From Planctomycetaceae bacterium (GTDB taxonomy: Bacteria > Planctomycetota > Planctomycetia > Pirellulales > Pirellulaceae), in NCBI GenBank assembly GCA_005798335.1, contig SYJV01000063.1, positions 1 to 35,179 of the forward strand: a stretch of DNA of 35,179 bases. Direction: 5' to 3'. The translations under genes and the position numbers were made by a program. Within the stretch, counting starts at the first letter, position 1. Each line of letters begins with the position of its first letter. This document shows, piece after piece, positions 1-7,830 of this stretch. The notes below the pieces were generated by a model that searched no databases, had not been told where the DNA came from, and worked only from the letters and a program-made list of their open reading frames with translations.

Positions 1-405
1 AGCAAAGAAAATCGATGTAAGGATCTCAAGAAAAGTATCCAAATCGATCTTGATTCGAGGGAATTGAAGGTTAGGAATTCGATCATTCTTATGTCAAGAA
101 AGATGTGGGGTATAACAAGGCTTCCAGCTTGTCAACCTGTAGCCGAGTTTCGCCATTGCTTGCACAAGATATTGACAAGCTGGAAGCTTATCCCACGTTC
201 GTTGAACGGTATTGGGGTTAAACGAAGTTGCTGGTAACGCTAGCTAGTTCAAATGCGCCCAATTGCCCGCAAGGATTGCCCATTTTAATGCTCCTTTGCA
301 GCAGCAACATGGGCCTTCTGGTTCGGTTGGCTGGAAGCGGTTACGATTCACTTTCGATTTGCCGAGGCGAGTGCTTTGTTGTTGGGCTTTACCAGGAATC
401 GTGCA
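1..405. other. Intergenic region upstream of the sulfatase gene
   Basis: No convincing gene is visible. Short open frames here have no recognisable domain and no good ribosome binding site. The main structure is the inverted repeat at 105-196. The stretch 200-405 presumably carries the promoter and leader of the sulfatase gene, but I could not pick out a clear -35/-10 or -24/-12 promoter. Confidence 0.6.
105..196. repeat. Long inverted repeat (hairpin or MITE-like unit)
   Basis: The left arm (105-135) and right arm (172-196) are inverted copies of each other. They share the core AAGCTTCCAGCTTGTCAA (left arm has AAGG for AAG) and end in GTGGG on the left and CCCAC on the right. The left arm carries a few extra bases. 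The spacer is about 36 nt. The arms could pair over roughly 20 bp in RNA or as a DNA cruciform. No second copy was seen in this window. It could be a dispersed intergenic repeat, a remnant miniature element, or a terminator for a gene left of the window; there is no T-run after the right arm. Confidence 0.7.
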
Positions 406-2289
406 ATGTCCAGATGGTACATCTTACTGTCGGAAACGATAGTTTTTTTCAGTTTGTTTAGCGGAGCTATTCACGCTCAGATCAACGCGTCCCCAGAACG
501 CCCAAATATTCTCTGGATTACCTCCGAGGACACTGGACCACAAATCGGTTGCTACGGAGATAAATATGCGGACACGCCACATATCGATTCGCTAGCAACT
601 CGCGGAATGATCTACTTGAATTGTTGGTCAAATGCTCCCGTTTGCGCTCCTGCGAGAACGACAATTATCAGTGGCTGTTACCCGAACAGCCTTGGGGCTC
701 AGCACATGCGCAGCCAAGTGCGGCTGCCTGATTCGATACGGATGTACCCGGCGCTGTTTCGTGAACACGGCTATTATTGCTCGAACAATTCCAAAGAGGA
801 CTACAACCTGGAACAACCCGTCAAAGTTTGGGACGAATCAAGCAATCGAGCCCATTGGCGTAAGCGGAAACCTGGCCAGCCATTTTTTTCGGTATTTAAT
901 TTTACAACTAGCCATGAAAGCCAGATCCGCACCCGACCTCACCGCGCGATTCACGATCCGGAAAAAGTCTCGATTCCGCCATATCATCCAGATACACCGG
1001 AGAGTCGCCAGGATTGGGCTCAGTACTATGACAAGATCACGGAAATGGACCAGCAAGTGGGCCAGGTTCTCGCTCAGTTGCGAGCTGATGATCTAGAGGA
1101 AAGTACGATCATTCTGTACTACGGCGATCATGGCAGCGGCATGCCACGCAGCAAGCGTTGGCTGTACCAGAGCGGGCTGCATGTGCCTTTGGTCGTCTAT
1201 GTACCGCAGCGGTACCGTACCGTAGTGGGTGATCTTTACCAGCCTGCCAGCCAGAATAAGCGATTGGTCAGCTTTGTGGATTTGGTGCCGACAATGCTGA
1301 GCATCATGGGCAGTCGCCCACCGGCGCACCTTCAAGGGAAAGCGTTCTTGGGCAAATTCGCCGAAGGGAATCCCGAATACATCTACGGATTCCGCGACCG
1401 CATGGACGAACGATACGACATGTCGCGCGCGGTGCGAGACCAGCGATTTCACTACATTCGAAACTTTATGCCCCATCGGCCTCAGGGAACATTTTTGAAC
1501 TACATGTTCCAAACACCTACCACGCGAGCTTGGCACAAACTGTTCGAAGAGGACAAATTGACCGAAGCGCAGAGTGCGTTTTTTCGAACCAAACCTGCCG
1601 AGGAACTGTATGACATCGAGAGTGATCCCTACGAGATTCATAACTTGGCTGGTTCGGCCGAACACGCCATGACTTTGTCTAGAATGCGCGATGCTTTGCA
1701 GAAATGGATGATCGAAATTCGCGATGTGGGACTTGTGCCCGAGGGGGAAGTATTGGAGCGATCCGGTGAGGCAGCTCCCTACGCATTCGCACGTCAATCC
1801 GAAAACAGCTCGTACATCCCGAGCTTGCTGGCTGCGGCCGACAGAGCTTCGATGCCTAATGTCTCTGTCGAAGCATTGATGGCTGATCGAACCAGTGCCG
1901 ACAGCGCAGTACGATATTGGGTTGCAACTGGCCTGCTGATTCGAGCTCACCAGGAAAAGGATCGCAAGACCGCTGTTCGTGCCACGCGAGCGATGGCAGG
2001 CGATCCTTCTGCGTACGTGCGAGCGATCGCCAACGAGACGCTGGCTCGATTCGGTGGCTCGCCCGAGCGCAGTATGGCAATCAACTCGCTGTTGGAGCTA
2101 TGCGATCTGGATGAACACAACTTATTTGTTGCGTTGAATGCACTTAACAGCTTGGACTGGAGCCAGCCCAGCAAGATTGAAATCGGTGACAAGCTATCCA
2201 AACTACCTGTCCGCGACAAGAACTTTCCGCAGCGTTATCAGGAATATGTATCGCGCATGAAAGAGCGAATAACCAATATCGCCAAGTAA
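406..2289 (+). CDS. Secreted type I sulfatase with HEAT-like C-terminal region
   Basis: Arylsulfatase/alkaline phosphatase superfamily enzyme that should hydrolyse sulfate esters, probably of a sulfated polysaccharide. A signal peptide (residues 1 to about 24, ending near AIHAQ) sends it out of the cytoplasm. The sulfatase domain starts at RPNILWITSED, whose acidic residues would bind the metal. The type I formylglycine motif C-A-P-A-R begins at Cys80; that Cys must be oxidised by a formylglycine-generating enzyme, which is not in this window. GDHGSG near residue 235 gives further metal ligands. From about residue 500 the sequence becomes helical and HEAT-repeat-like, an arrangement seen in many planctomycete sulfatases. 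I chose ATG 406 because it starts the signal peptide and follows CAGGA; a TTG at 376 would add ten non-signal-like residues. The substrate cannot be told from sequence. Confidence 0.93.
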   Translation: MSRWYILLSETIVFFSLFSGAIHAQINASPERPNILWITSEDTGPQIGCYGDKYADTPHIDSLATRGMIYLNCWSNAPVCAPARTTIISGCYPNSLGAQHMRSQVRLPDSIRMYPALFREHGYYCSNNSKEDYNLEQPVKVWDESSNRAHWRKRKPGQPFFSVFNFTTSHESQIRTRPHRAIHDPEKVSIPPYHPDTPESRQDWAQYYDKITEMDQQVGQVLAQLRADDLEESTIILYYGDHGSGMPRSKRWLYQSGLHVPLVVYVPQRYRTVVGDLYQPASQNKRLVSFVDLVPTMLSIMGSRPPAHLQGKAFLGKFAEGNPEYIYGFRDRMDERYDMSRAVRDQRFHYIRNFMPHRPQGTFLNYMFQTPTTRAWHKLFEEDKLTEAQSAFFRTKPAEELYDIESDPYEIHNLAGSAEHAMTLSRMRDALQKWMIEIRDVGLVPEGEVLERSGEAAPYAFARQSENSSYIPSLLAAADRASMPNVSVEALMADRTSADSAVRYWVATGLLIRAHQEKDRKTAVRATRAMAGDPSAYVRAIANETLARFGGSPERSMAINSLLELCDLDEHNLFVALNALNSLDWSQPSKIEIGDKLSKLPVRDKNFPQRYQEYVSRMKERITNIAK

Positions 2290-2427
2290 TTCCAGACGGT
2301 TGTTTCGGACTGGTGAAGCACGCAGAGGCACTTCGGTATTTGCCAAGTCCTTTCGGCATTGGTCAATGCAAGCTACGATTGTGGAGTTTTACGTTGAAGC
2401 ATCCACATCGAATTGACGAGAAAGCCA

Positions 2428-3408
2428 ATGCCTGCATCGAGTCTTCTGGCGCTCATTGATGATATCGCGACGCTACTAGATGACGTCGCCACCATGAGCA
2501 AGGTTGCGGTCAAGAATACCGCAGGAGTGCTCGGAGACGATCTGGCACTGAATGCCCAGCAAGTTTCCGGGATCGATACGGATCGTGAACTGCCGGTCGT
2601 CTGGCAAGTCGGGCTCGGTTCGCTGGTCAACAAAGCGATCTTGGTTCCGATGGCGCTGCTGATCAGTGCAGTTCTTCCCCAGGCAGTGATTCCGCTGTTG
2701 ATGATTGGTGGAATCTACCTGTGTTTTGAAGGAGTCGAGAAACTCGCGCATCGCTTCTTGCATCGACACGAGGAAGAGGAGGAGCACGAGGATCGTTTGG
2801 CCGCGATCGCAGACCCCAAGGTGGACATGGTCGCGTTCGAGCAGGAGCGAATTCGCGGCGCTGTGCGCACCGACTTTGTACTTTCGGCGGAGATTATTGT
2901 CATCACTTTGGGAACCGTGCGCGAAGAGACGTTCCTGACGCGTCTGGGAGTTCTGCTGGCGATATCGATCATCATGACCGTCGGGGTCTATGGCCTGGTG
3001 GCCATCATTGTAAAGCTAGATGATGCGGGGCTGTTTCTTAGCAAACGCGAGGGATTGTCGGCAAGGCGCAGAGTCGAACGCAAGGTCGGAGCCGTCCTAT
3101 TGGTGGCTGCTCCATTTCTGATGAAATTTCTTTCCGTTGCCGGGACGGTAGCCATGTTCTTAGTTGGTGGCGGGATCATTTCCCACAATTCAACTTGGTT
3201 GCACCACATATCGCATCACTTAGCTGAAATACTGGAGCATGTACCAATCATCGGTGGAGTTCTGCATTTCACCTTCAGCGGTGTTTTTGACATCGCAGTC
3301 GGCCTACTTGCCGGCGCCATGGCGCTGTGCGTCGTTGAGCTTGCAAAGCGCATGTTGGTTCGAAAATCTACCAGCCATCCAAGTGAATCCTCGGCACCAT
3401 CAAATTAA
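2428..3408 (+). CDS. DUF808 family inner-membrane protein (YedI-like)
   Basis: About 326 residues, resembling the E. coli YedI/DUF808 family, whose function is not established. The N-terminus (SSLLALIDDIATLLDDVATMSK, then KNTAGVLGDDLALNAQQVSG) is the family hallmark. Several hydrophobic segments follow, near residues 70-105, 150-210 and 225-250, with another near the C-terminus. An acidic, His-containing cytoplasmic stretch (HRHEEEEEHEDR) lies between the first membrane hairpin and the next block. Start ATG 2428 matches the family N-terminus; a TTG at 2413 would add five residues. It sits alone between the sulfatase (138 nt upstream) and the secretion F-domain gene. No regulatory site is obvious. 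Confidence 0.9.
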   Translation: MPASSLLALIDDIATLLDDVATMSKVAVKNTAGVLGDDLALNAQQVSGIDTDRELPVVWQVGLGSLVNKAILVPMALLISAVLPQAVIPLLMIGGIYLCFEGVEKLAHRFLHRHEEEEEHEDRLAAIADPKVDMVAFEQERIRGAVRTDFVLSAEIIVITLGTVREETFLTRLGVLLAISIIMTVGVYGLVAIIVKLDDAGLFLSKREGLSARRRVERKVGAVLLVAAPFLMKFLSVAGTVAMFLVGGGIISHNSTWLHHISHHLAEILEHVPIIGGVLHFTFSGVFDIAVGLLAGAMALCVVELAKRMLVRKSTSHPSESSAPSN

Positions 3409-3504
3409 TAATTTGGCTCGTTTGATTGCCCTGAACTGCATATACTGAATAAGAACAAGCACGGTGCAGCAGGGGTCGCGGAAATCGATTGGGGATCGAG
3501 CGGT

Positions 3505-4530
3505 ATGAATCTCAAGTCACTCTCCGGATTTTGTCGTCGCATGGGCGTGGGACTGAAGTCCGGTGTCGATATCTTGCGCATCATTGAATCCGAGACTCGC
3601 ACCGGCGATGCACGCCATCGCGATGTGATGAAAATGATCCAGCTCGGCGTGCGCGAAGGCAAGAGCTTGGCCGGCGCCATGGTAGATCACAAGAAGCACT
3701 TTCCGCCACTGCTGATTCAGTTGGTCCATGCTAGTGAAGTTGCCGGGCGCATGGACCGCCTGTTTTTGCACATGGCTGAGTACTACGATGACTTGTTGAA
3801 AACCCGCAATCACTTCCTCAGTCAAATAGCGTGGCCGATGATTCAATTGGTACTGGCTGTTGTGGTGATCGGCGCTGTAATTCTAATTCAAGGACTGTTG
3901 TCCAGTTCGTCCAGCGGACCAGCCTACGATGCGTCTGGCTTGGGATTGAGCGGCGTGGGCGGCTTTATCGTTTATTGCGTCACCATATCGAGCATCGCTT
4001 TGATCGTGGGCACAACCATGTTCGGCGTTTGGAAGAATTGGTTGAATTGCCATCGCTGGCTGATGCCAATCGTACAAAAGATTCCCAATATCGGAACGGC
4101 GCTCACCACTCTGGGCCTATCACGACTGAGCATGACTCTCTCGATGCTGCTGAACGCTGGAGTCGAGGCTCGTCGCAGTCTAAAACAAGCGTTTCTGTCG
4201 ACCGGCAACCATTATTTTATCAGCGGCATGGACGGTGCACTGGCCGCGATCGAGCAAGGCAATTCCTTTGGAGATGCCTTTGACGCCGCTGGGGTTTTTC
4301 CCAGCGAATTTCTTGAAGCCATTCGTCTGGGCGAATTGAGCGGGACAGAAACGGAGTCGCTCGATCACTTGGCAGTTCAATATCGCGAACGAGCCAAAGC
4401 TGCGTTGGGGTTGCTCGCCATGCTTGCCAGCGGAGCGGTTTGGTTGAGCGTGATGCTGATCATCGGGTTTATGGTGATCAAGCTAGGGCTCCAGTACGTC
4501 AATCTACTGAACAACGCTGGAAACATTTGA
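3505..4530 (+). CDS. Type II secretion / type IV pilus F-domain platform protein (GspF/PilC-like)
   Basis: This 341-residue protein has two T2SSF domains (about residues 8-125 and 205-325) separated by membrane segments, with a final hydrophobic segment at the C-terminus. Conserved family features are the helical hairpin containing ILRIIESETR, the EVAGRMDRLF motif of the first domain, and LGELSGTETESLDHLA in the second. Proteins of this family form the inner-membrane platform that couples the secretion or pilus ATPase to the pseudopilus. At about 340 residues it is shorter than a full GspF/PilC (about 400) and the N-terminal cytoplasmic part is reduced. It is an orphan: no GspE, GspG or secretin gene adjoins it. 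Its last 27 nt overlap the convergent membrane-protein gene downstream. Confidence 0.9.
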   Translation: MNLKSLSGFCRRMGVGLKSGVDILRIIESETRTGDARHRDVMKMIQLGVREGKSLAGAMVDHKKHFPPLLIQLVHASEVAGRMDRLFLHMAEYYDDLLKTRNHFLSQIAWPMIQLVLAVVVIGAVILIQGLLSSSSSGPAYDASGLGLSGVGGFIVYCVTISSIALIVGTTMFGVWKNWLNCHRWLMPIVQKIPNIGTALTTLGLSRLSMTLSMLLNAGVEARRSLKQAFLSTGNHYFISGMDGALAAIEQGNSFGDAFDAAGVFPSEFLEAIRLGELSGTETESLDHLAVQYRERAKAALGLLAMLASGAVWLSVMLIIGFMVIKLGLQYVNLLNNAGNI

Positions 4531-4992
4531 CGGTACGATCATCGACGTCGCCTTGGCAGGGTGGTTGACTTTCACGTAGCCAGAAATGGCAACGATGATC
4601 GCCGACAACAGAACGATAATGGCCAGCCATTTTCCGCGCGAAGCGCGCATGGCCGCGAATTTCTCCGATCGGCCAACGAGCACCGATGCAATGAAAAATA
4701 TCGCAAATGCGATCAATATCTTGCTGCCAACTAGAGCGTGATAAAGTCCGTCGCCTTTGTGTTTGGGGATGGCTTGAACGTAGTTGTAAAAACCGGTAAC
4801 CAAAAATAGCAGGATTCCAAGATGTACGAATCGCTTCCATCGGGCGTTGATGAATCCTCGCAACTTGTCATGTTCGTCGGCATTGATCTGAGCAGCGGCG
4901 GGCATCAGCACCAACAACATAAAAACGCTACCACCCGCCAGCACAATTGCGGTCGCCACGTGGATGATGCGGGAAAGAGTATCGATCAGCAT
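4504..4992 (-). CDS. Four-helix membrane protein, CopD-like
   Basis: A 162-residue hydrophobic protein with four predicted membrane helices (about residues 8-32, 57-77, 88-106 and 122-142). The N-terminus (LSRIIHVATAIVLAGGSVFMLLVLMPA) with an early His in helix 1, and a second His in RWKRFVHLG before helix 2, resemble the CopD/DUF2269-type family of small membrane proteins, some of which bind haem or copper. That placement is by pattern and is not certain. It is convergent with, and overlaps by 27 nt, the upstream F-domain gene. The start ATG at 4992 has no strong Shine-Dalgarno sequence. Function is unassigned. Confidence 0.75.
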   Translation of the reverse strand: MLIDTLSRIIHVATAIVLAGGSVFMLLVLMPAAAQINADEHDKLRGFINARWKRFVHLGILLFLVTGFYNYVQAIPKHKGDGLYHALVGSKILIAFAIFFIASVLVGRSEKFAAMRASRGKWLAIIVLLSAIIVAISGYVKVNHPAKATSMIVPSNVSSVVQ

Positions 4993-5140
4993 ATTGTCAG
5001 TCCATGTATTTGCGGTTGGAATTACTAGAGTTTGCGCCCCAGAGCCATAGTATAGCAGGGACTAACGAACGAAGACGAGTCAGCGAATTCCTAATACCCC
5101 AGGCTTGCGCGCAATTGCGAAACAGGCAGCGCACGACGAG

Positions 5141-6625
5141 TCATTTGGACTTGGACCAATCCTTGCGCTGGCGACTGCTGGGAATGCCCATCTTTTTGCG
5201 ATACTTGGTGATGGTTCGTCGAGCGACAGTCAATCCGATCTTGGATAGTTCCCCCACGAGGTCGTCGTCGCTGTATGGATGAAGTTTATCTTCTTTTTCA
5301 ATCAATTCGTTCAGTCGCAATCGAATCGTATCCCAAGCGACATCCTCACCATCTTCGCTGCGCGTGCCGCCGACGAAGAACCGTTTGAGCGCGAAAATCC
5401 CGCGCGGCGTTTGAATCCACTTGTCATCAACAGCGCGGCTGATGGTGGTAACGTGCACTCCGACGACATCGGCAATTTGTTGCATTTTGAGCGGTTCGAC
5501 GAACTCCGGCCCATCATCCAGAAATCGCTTTTGGTAATCCACAATCGCTTGCGATACTTTCAGGACAGTACTGCGTCGCTGTTGAATGGCTTCGATGATC
5601 CAGTTGGCCGACTCGATCTTTCGCCGAATGAACTCTTTCTCTTCCGTAGTCGCCGCTGGGTCAGCCAAACGTTTGCGATAATACTCGCTGACCCGCAGCG
5701 CAGGCAATCGATCGTCCTCCAAGCGCACGATGTATTTGCCAGTCGCGTCGGCTTCGACAATTACGTCGGGAGTTACCACTGGTACGTAGGCTTCGAGGAA
5801 CGCAGCACCAGGCTTGGGGTTGAGATGATGGAATTCTTGTTTGACGAGCTGAATCGTTTCGAACGAATAGCCAGTCTTCTTCTGAATCAACGGCAAACGA
5901 TTCTCGGCGAGATCTTCCAAATGATCCGCGATCAGAGTTTTCAGCTCTTCATAGTAATCCATGTCCGTGTCGAGTTGATTCAACAGGCATTCTCGCAAGT
6001 CTCTGGCCGCGATTCCGCGGGGTTCCAGCGATTGTACGATGCGGAGCGCTTCCTCGGCTTTGTGGATGTCGTCTTTGCCCTGGGTGGTCAGCAAGTCGCG
6101 CAAACTCGACCGAAAGTAGCCACCGTTGCGGGCATCAAGCGTCGAGATAATTCGCTCGGCAATTTGCTCTACATCGGAATCGATTTCCATTTCCGCCAAT
6201 TGATGAATTAGGTAATCGTTCAACGACTCAGGGCGCTCCATGGCGTTGGACATCATGTCATGTTGGCGATCCTGAGCTTCCTGAATCCGATTGCTCGATC
6301 GCCGGAAATCGTCAAACGAATCAGGCATTTCGCTATCCATATTTGCCAGCCTTTCGAAATCCTCCTTGTTTGATTGACTGTCTTCGACGACCAATTCTCG
6401 CTCGTCCTCGGTCGGCTGGTTGGGATCGGCCTCCTCTTCAGGCTCGTCCGGCAGGGTCGGGTCCATCTCCAAAGTTTCCAACATTGGATTCTCGTTCATC
6501 TCCTGCTCGATGCGCTCTTGCAGCGCCAAAATAGGCAACTGAAGAATCTCCATCGACTGAATCATCTTCGGAGCCAGTTTTTGTGTCTGAATCTGGCGGG
6601 TTTCCATTCCAAAAGACAATCGCAT
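5141..6625 (-). CDS. rpoN: RNA polymerase sigma-54 factor
   Basis: Sigma-54 directs RNA polymerase to -24/-12 promoters and needs AAA+ activators to open them. The 494-residue protein has the full layout. Gln-rich region I (RQIQTQKLAPKMIQSMEILQ, then ERIEQEMNENPMLE) binds activators. An acidic region II follows (about residues 50-100), then the core-binding domain. A helix-turn-helix containing QQIADVVGVHVTTISRAV comes next, and the RpoN box ARRTITKYRKKMGIP spans residues 468-482. Length is typical. It lies 201 nt downstream of recR on the same strand, with no obvious terminator between them, so it may have its own promoter or be read from recR. No PTS or HPF gene, common rpoN neighbours in proteobacteria, is present. 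Confidence 0.97.
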   Translation of the reverse strand: MRLSFGMETRQIQTQKLAPKMIQSMEILQLPILALQERIEQEMNENPMLETLEMDPTLPDEPEEEADPNQPTEDERELVVEDSQSNKEDFERLANMDSEMPDSFDDFRRSSNRIQEAQDRQHDMMSNAMERPESLNDYLIHQLAEMEIDSDVEQIAERIISTLDARNGGYFRSSLRDLLTTQGKDDIHKAEEALRIVQSLEPRGIAARDLRECLLNQLDTDMDYYEELKTLIADHLEDLAENRLPLIQKKTGYSFETIQLVKQEFHHLNPKPGAAFLEAYVPVVTPDVIVEADATGKYIVRLEDDRLPALRVSEYYRKRLADPAATTEEKEFIRRKIESANWIIEAIQQRRSTVLKVSQAIVDYQKRFLDDGPEFVEPLKMQQIADVVGVHVTTISRAVDDKWIQTPRGIFALKRFFVGGTRSEDGEDVAWDTIRLRLNELIEKEDKLHPYSDDDLVGELSKIGLTVARRTITKYRKKMGIPSSRQRKDWSKSK

Positions 6626-6826
6626 GGCAAGCGCCTTTGAGTGAGTCCATGTTGTTTCAAATCAACCGACGTAGCATCGCAGCGGCCACCCTGGCCGAGC
6701 GCTACTACCTAGAATGTACCATTCGTAGCCTAGACTGTTGAGCCTTTTTTCAGACTTGTGACAAAAGTTGCAGGCGGCTCGAAAATTACGGGGGCAATCC
6801 ATCCCCTAGATGGGAAATACGGTGGC

Positions 6827-7426
6827 TCAGAATTTTTGCCGGCCGGAAAGAGCATCTGCCAGAATTTCTTTGTTTGTGTGTTCTAGCACGCTGCCTGAAG
6901 TAATGCCGCGCGCCAGGCGTGTGATAACGACGGGAAATTCTGCCAGCATATTGGAGATATACAGCGCTGTTCCATCCCCTTCCACTGTCGGATTGGTGGC
7001 CATGATAACTTCTGCAAAGTTTCCCCGTCGCACTCGTTCAACCAACGCATCGATCGACAACTGATCCGGGCCAATTCCGTCCAGCGGTGCAATGCGGCCG
7101 AGCAATACGTGATAGAGCCCTTTGAAATAACCAGCCTGCTCCAGCGCCAGCAGGTCGCGCGGTTGTTCGACGATGCACAGCATTGAATGATCGCGACGCG
7201 AATCGGTACAGATCGGACACAAGTTAGATTCGGCCAAGTTGTAGCACACCGAACAATAGTGCACATTTTCGCGCACATTGCGAATCGAGTCCGCCAACGC
7301 TAGTGCTTCGGTCTTGTTAACTCGCAACAGATGGTACGCCAGCCGTTCCGCAGACTTGCGACCGATGCCTGGTAATCTCTCCAGATGGTCGATCAAATCG
7401 GAAACAGATTGAGACAGCTCGGCCAT
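6827..7426 (-). CDS. recR: Recombination mediator protein RecR
   Basis: A 199-residue protein of the RecFOR pathway, which helps load RecA on gapped single-stranded DNA. Visible features in order: N-terminal helix-hairpin-helix (ERLPGIGRKSAERLAYHLL), a four-cysteine zinc site (C58, C61, C70, C73: CSVC and CPIC), a Toprim domain beginning LCIVEQPRDLLALEQ, and the conserved C-terminal TRLARGITSGSVLEHTN. Length is normal for the family. It is the last gene of the dnaX-ebfC-recR series, 35 nt after ebfC, a gene order conserved across many bacterial phyla. Confidence 0.98.
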   Translation of the reverse strand: MAELSQSVSDLIDHLERLPGIGRKSAERLAYHLLRVNKTEALALADSIRNVRENVHYCSVCYNLAESNLCPICTDSRRDHSMLCIVEQPRDLLALEQAGYFKGLYHVLLGRIAPLDGIGPDQLSIDALVERVRRGNFAEVIMATNPTVEGDGTALYISNMLAEFPVVITRLARGITSGSVLEHTNKEILADALSGRQKF

Positions 7427-7461
7427 GGCCTGGATTTCGCGCTGAAAAAATAGCGAAGAGA

Positions 7462-7803
7462 TTAAAGGCTTGAAAGTGCCGAGTCGAGTCCAGGAATATC
7501 GATTCCTCCGGTGGCTTCCTTCATCATATCGATGTGCATTTTGCGTACTTTGGCCAGCGCTTCGTTCATCGCCACAGAGATCAACTCTTCGATAGAGGCG
7601 ACATTGTTACCAGCCACTAACTCTGGCGCCAGCTTGACGAGCTTAACCCTCCCATCACCGGACATTTCTACGTGCACTAAATTGCCCCCAGCAGACCCAG
7701 TGGCAGTTTCACGCGCAAGTCGTTCCTTGATCTCTTGGATTTTTTGGCTCAGCGAACTGGCCGAACGAAGCATTTGAGCGAAACCGGTTAAATTCTTAAA
7801 CAT
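7462..7803 (-). CDS. ebfC: Nucleoid-associated protein, YbaB/EbfC family
   Basis: A small DNA-binding protein (113 residues) that forms tweezer-shaped dimers and coats DNA. The N-terminal helix has the family pattern MFKNLTGFAQMLRSASSLSQKIQEIKERL, followed by the three-stranded part with GNLVHVEMSGDGRVKLVKLAPEL and the C-terminal helix with AMNEALAKVRKMHIDMMKEATGG. I chose ATG 7803 because EbfC proteins begin MFK; the TTG at 7827 would add eight residues. It lies between dnaX (27 nt) and recR (35 nt) and is almost certainly cotranscribed with both. Confidence 0.95.
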   Translation of the reverse strand: MFKNLTGFAQMLRSASSLSQKIQEIKERLARETATGSAGGNLVHVEMSGDGRVKLVKLAPELVAGNNVASIEELISVAMNEALAKVRKMHIDMMKEATGGIDIPGLDSALSSL

Positions 7804-7830
7804 GTGGCCAACCTGTTGAGCAAACAATTG

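Noticed and set aside
1093-1950. A 285-residue open frame on the minus strand
   Set aside because: Antisense to the sulfatase; no domain and no ribosome binding site.
5279-6211. A 310-residue open frame on the plus strand
   Set aside because: Antisense to rpoN, whose motifs cover the whole region; mirror frames of this length are expected with this codon usage.
6780-6830. Terminator between recR and rpoN
   Set aside because: CCATCCCCTAGATGGG can form only a very short stem and has no T-run on either strand at the right place.
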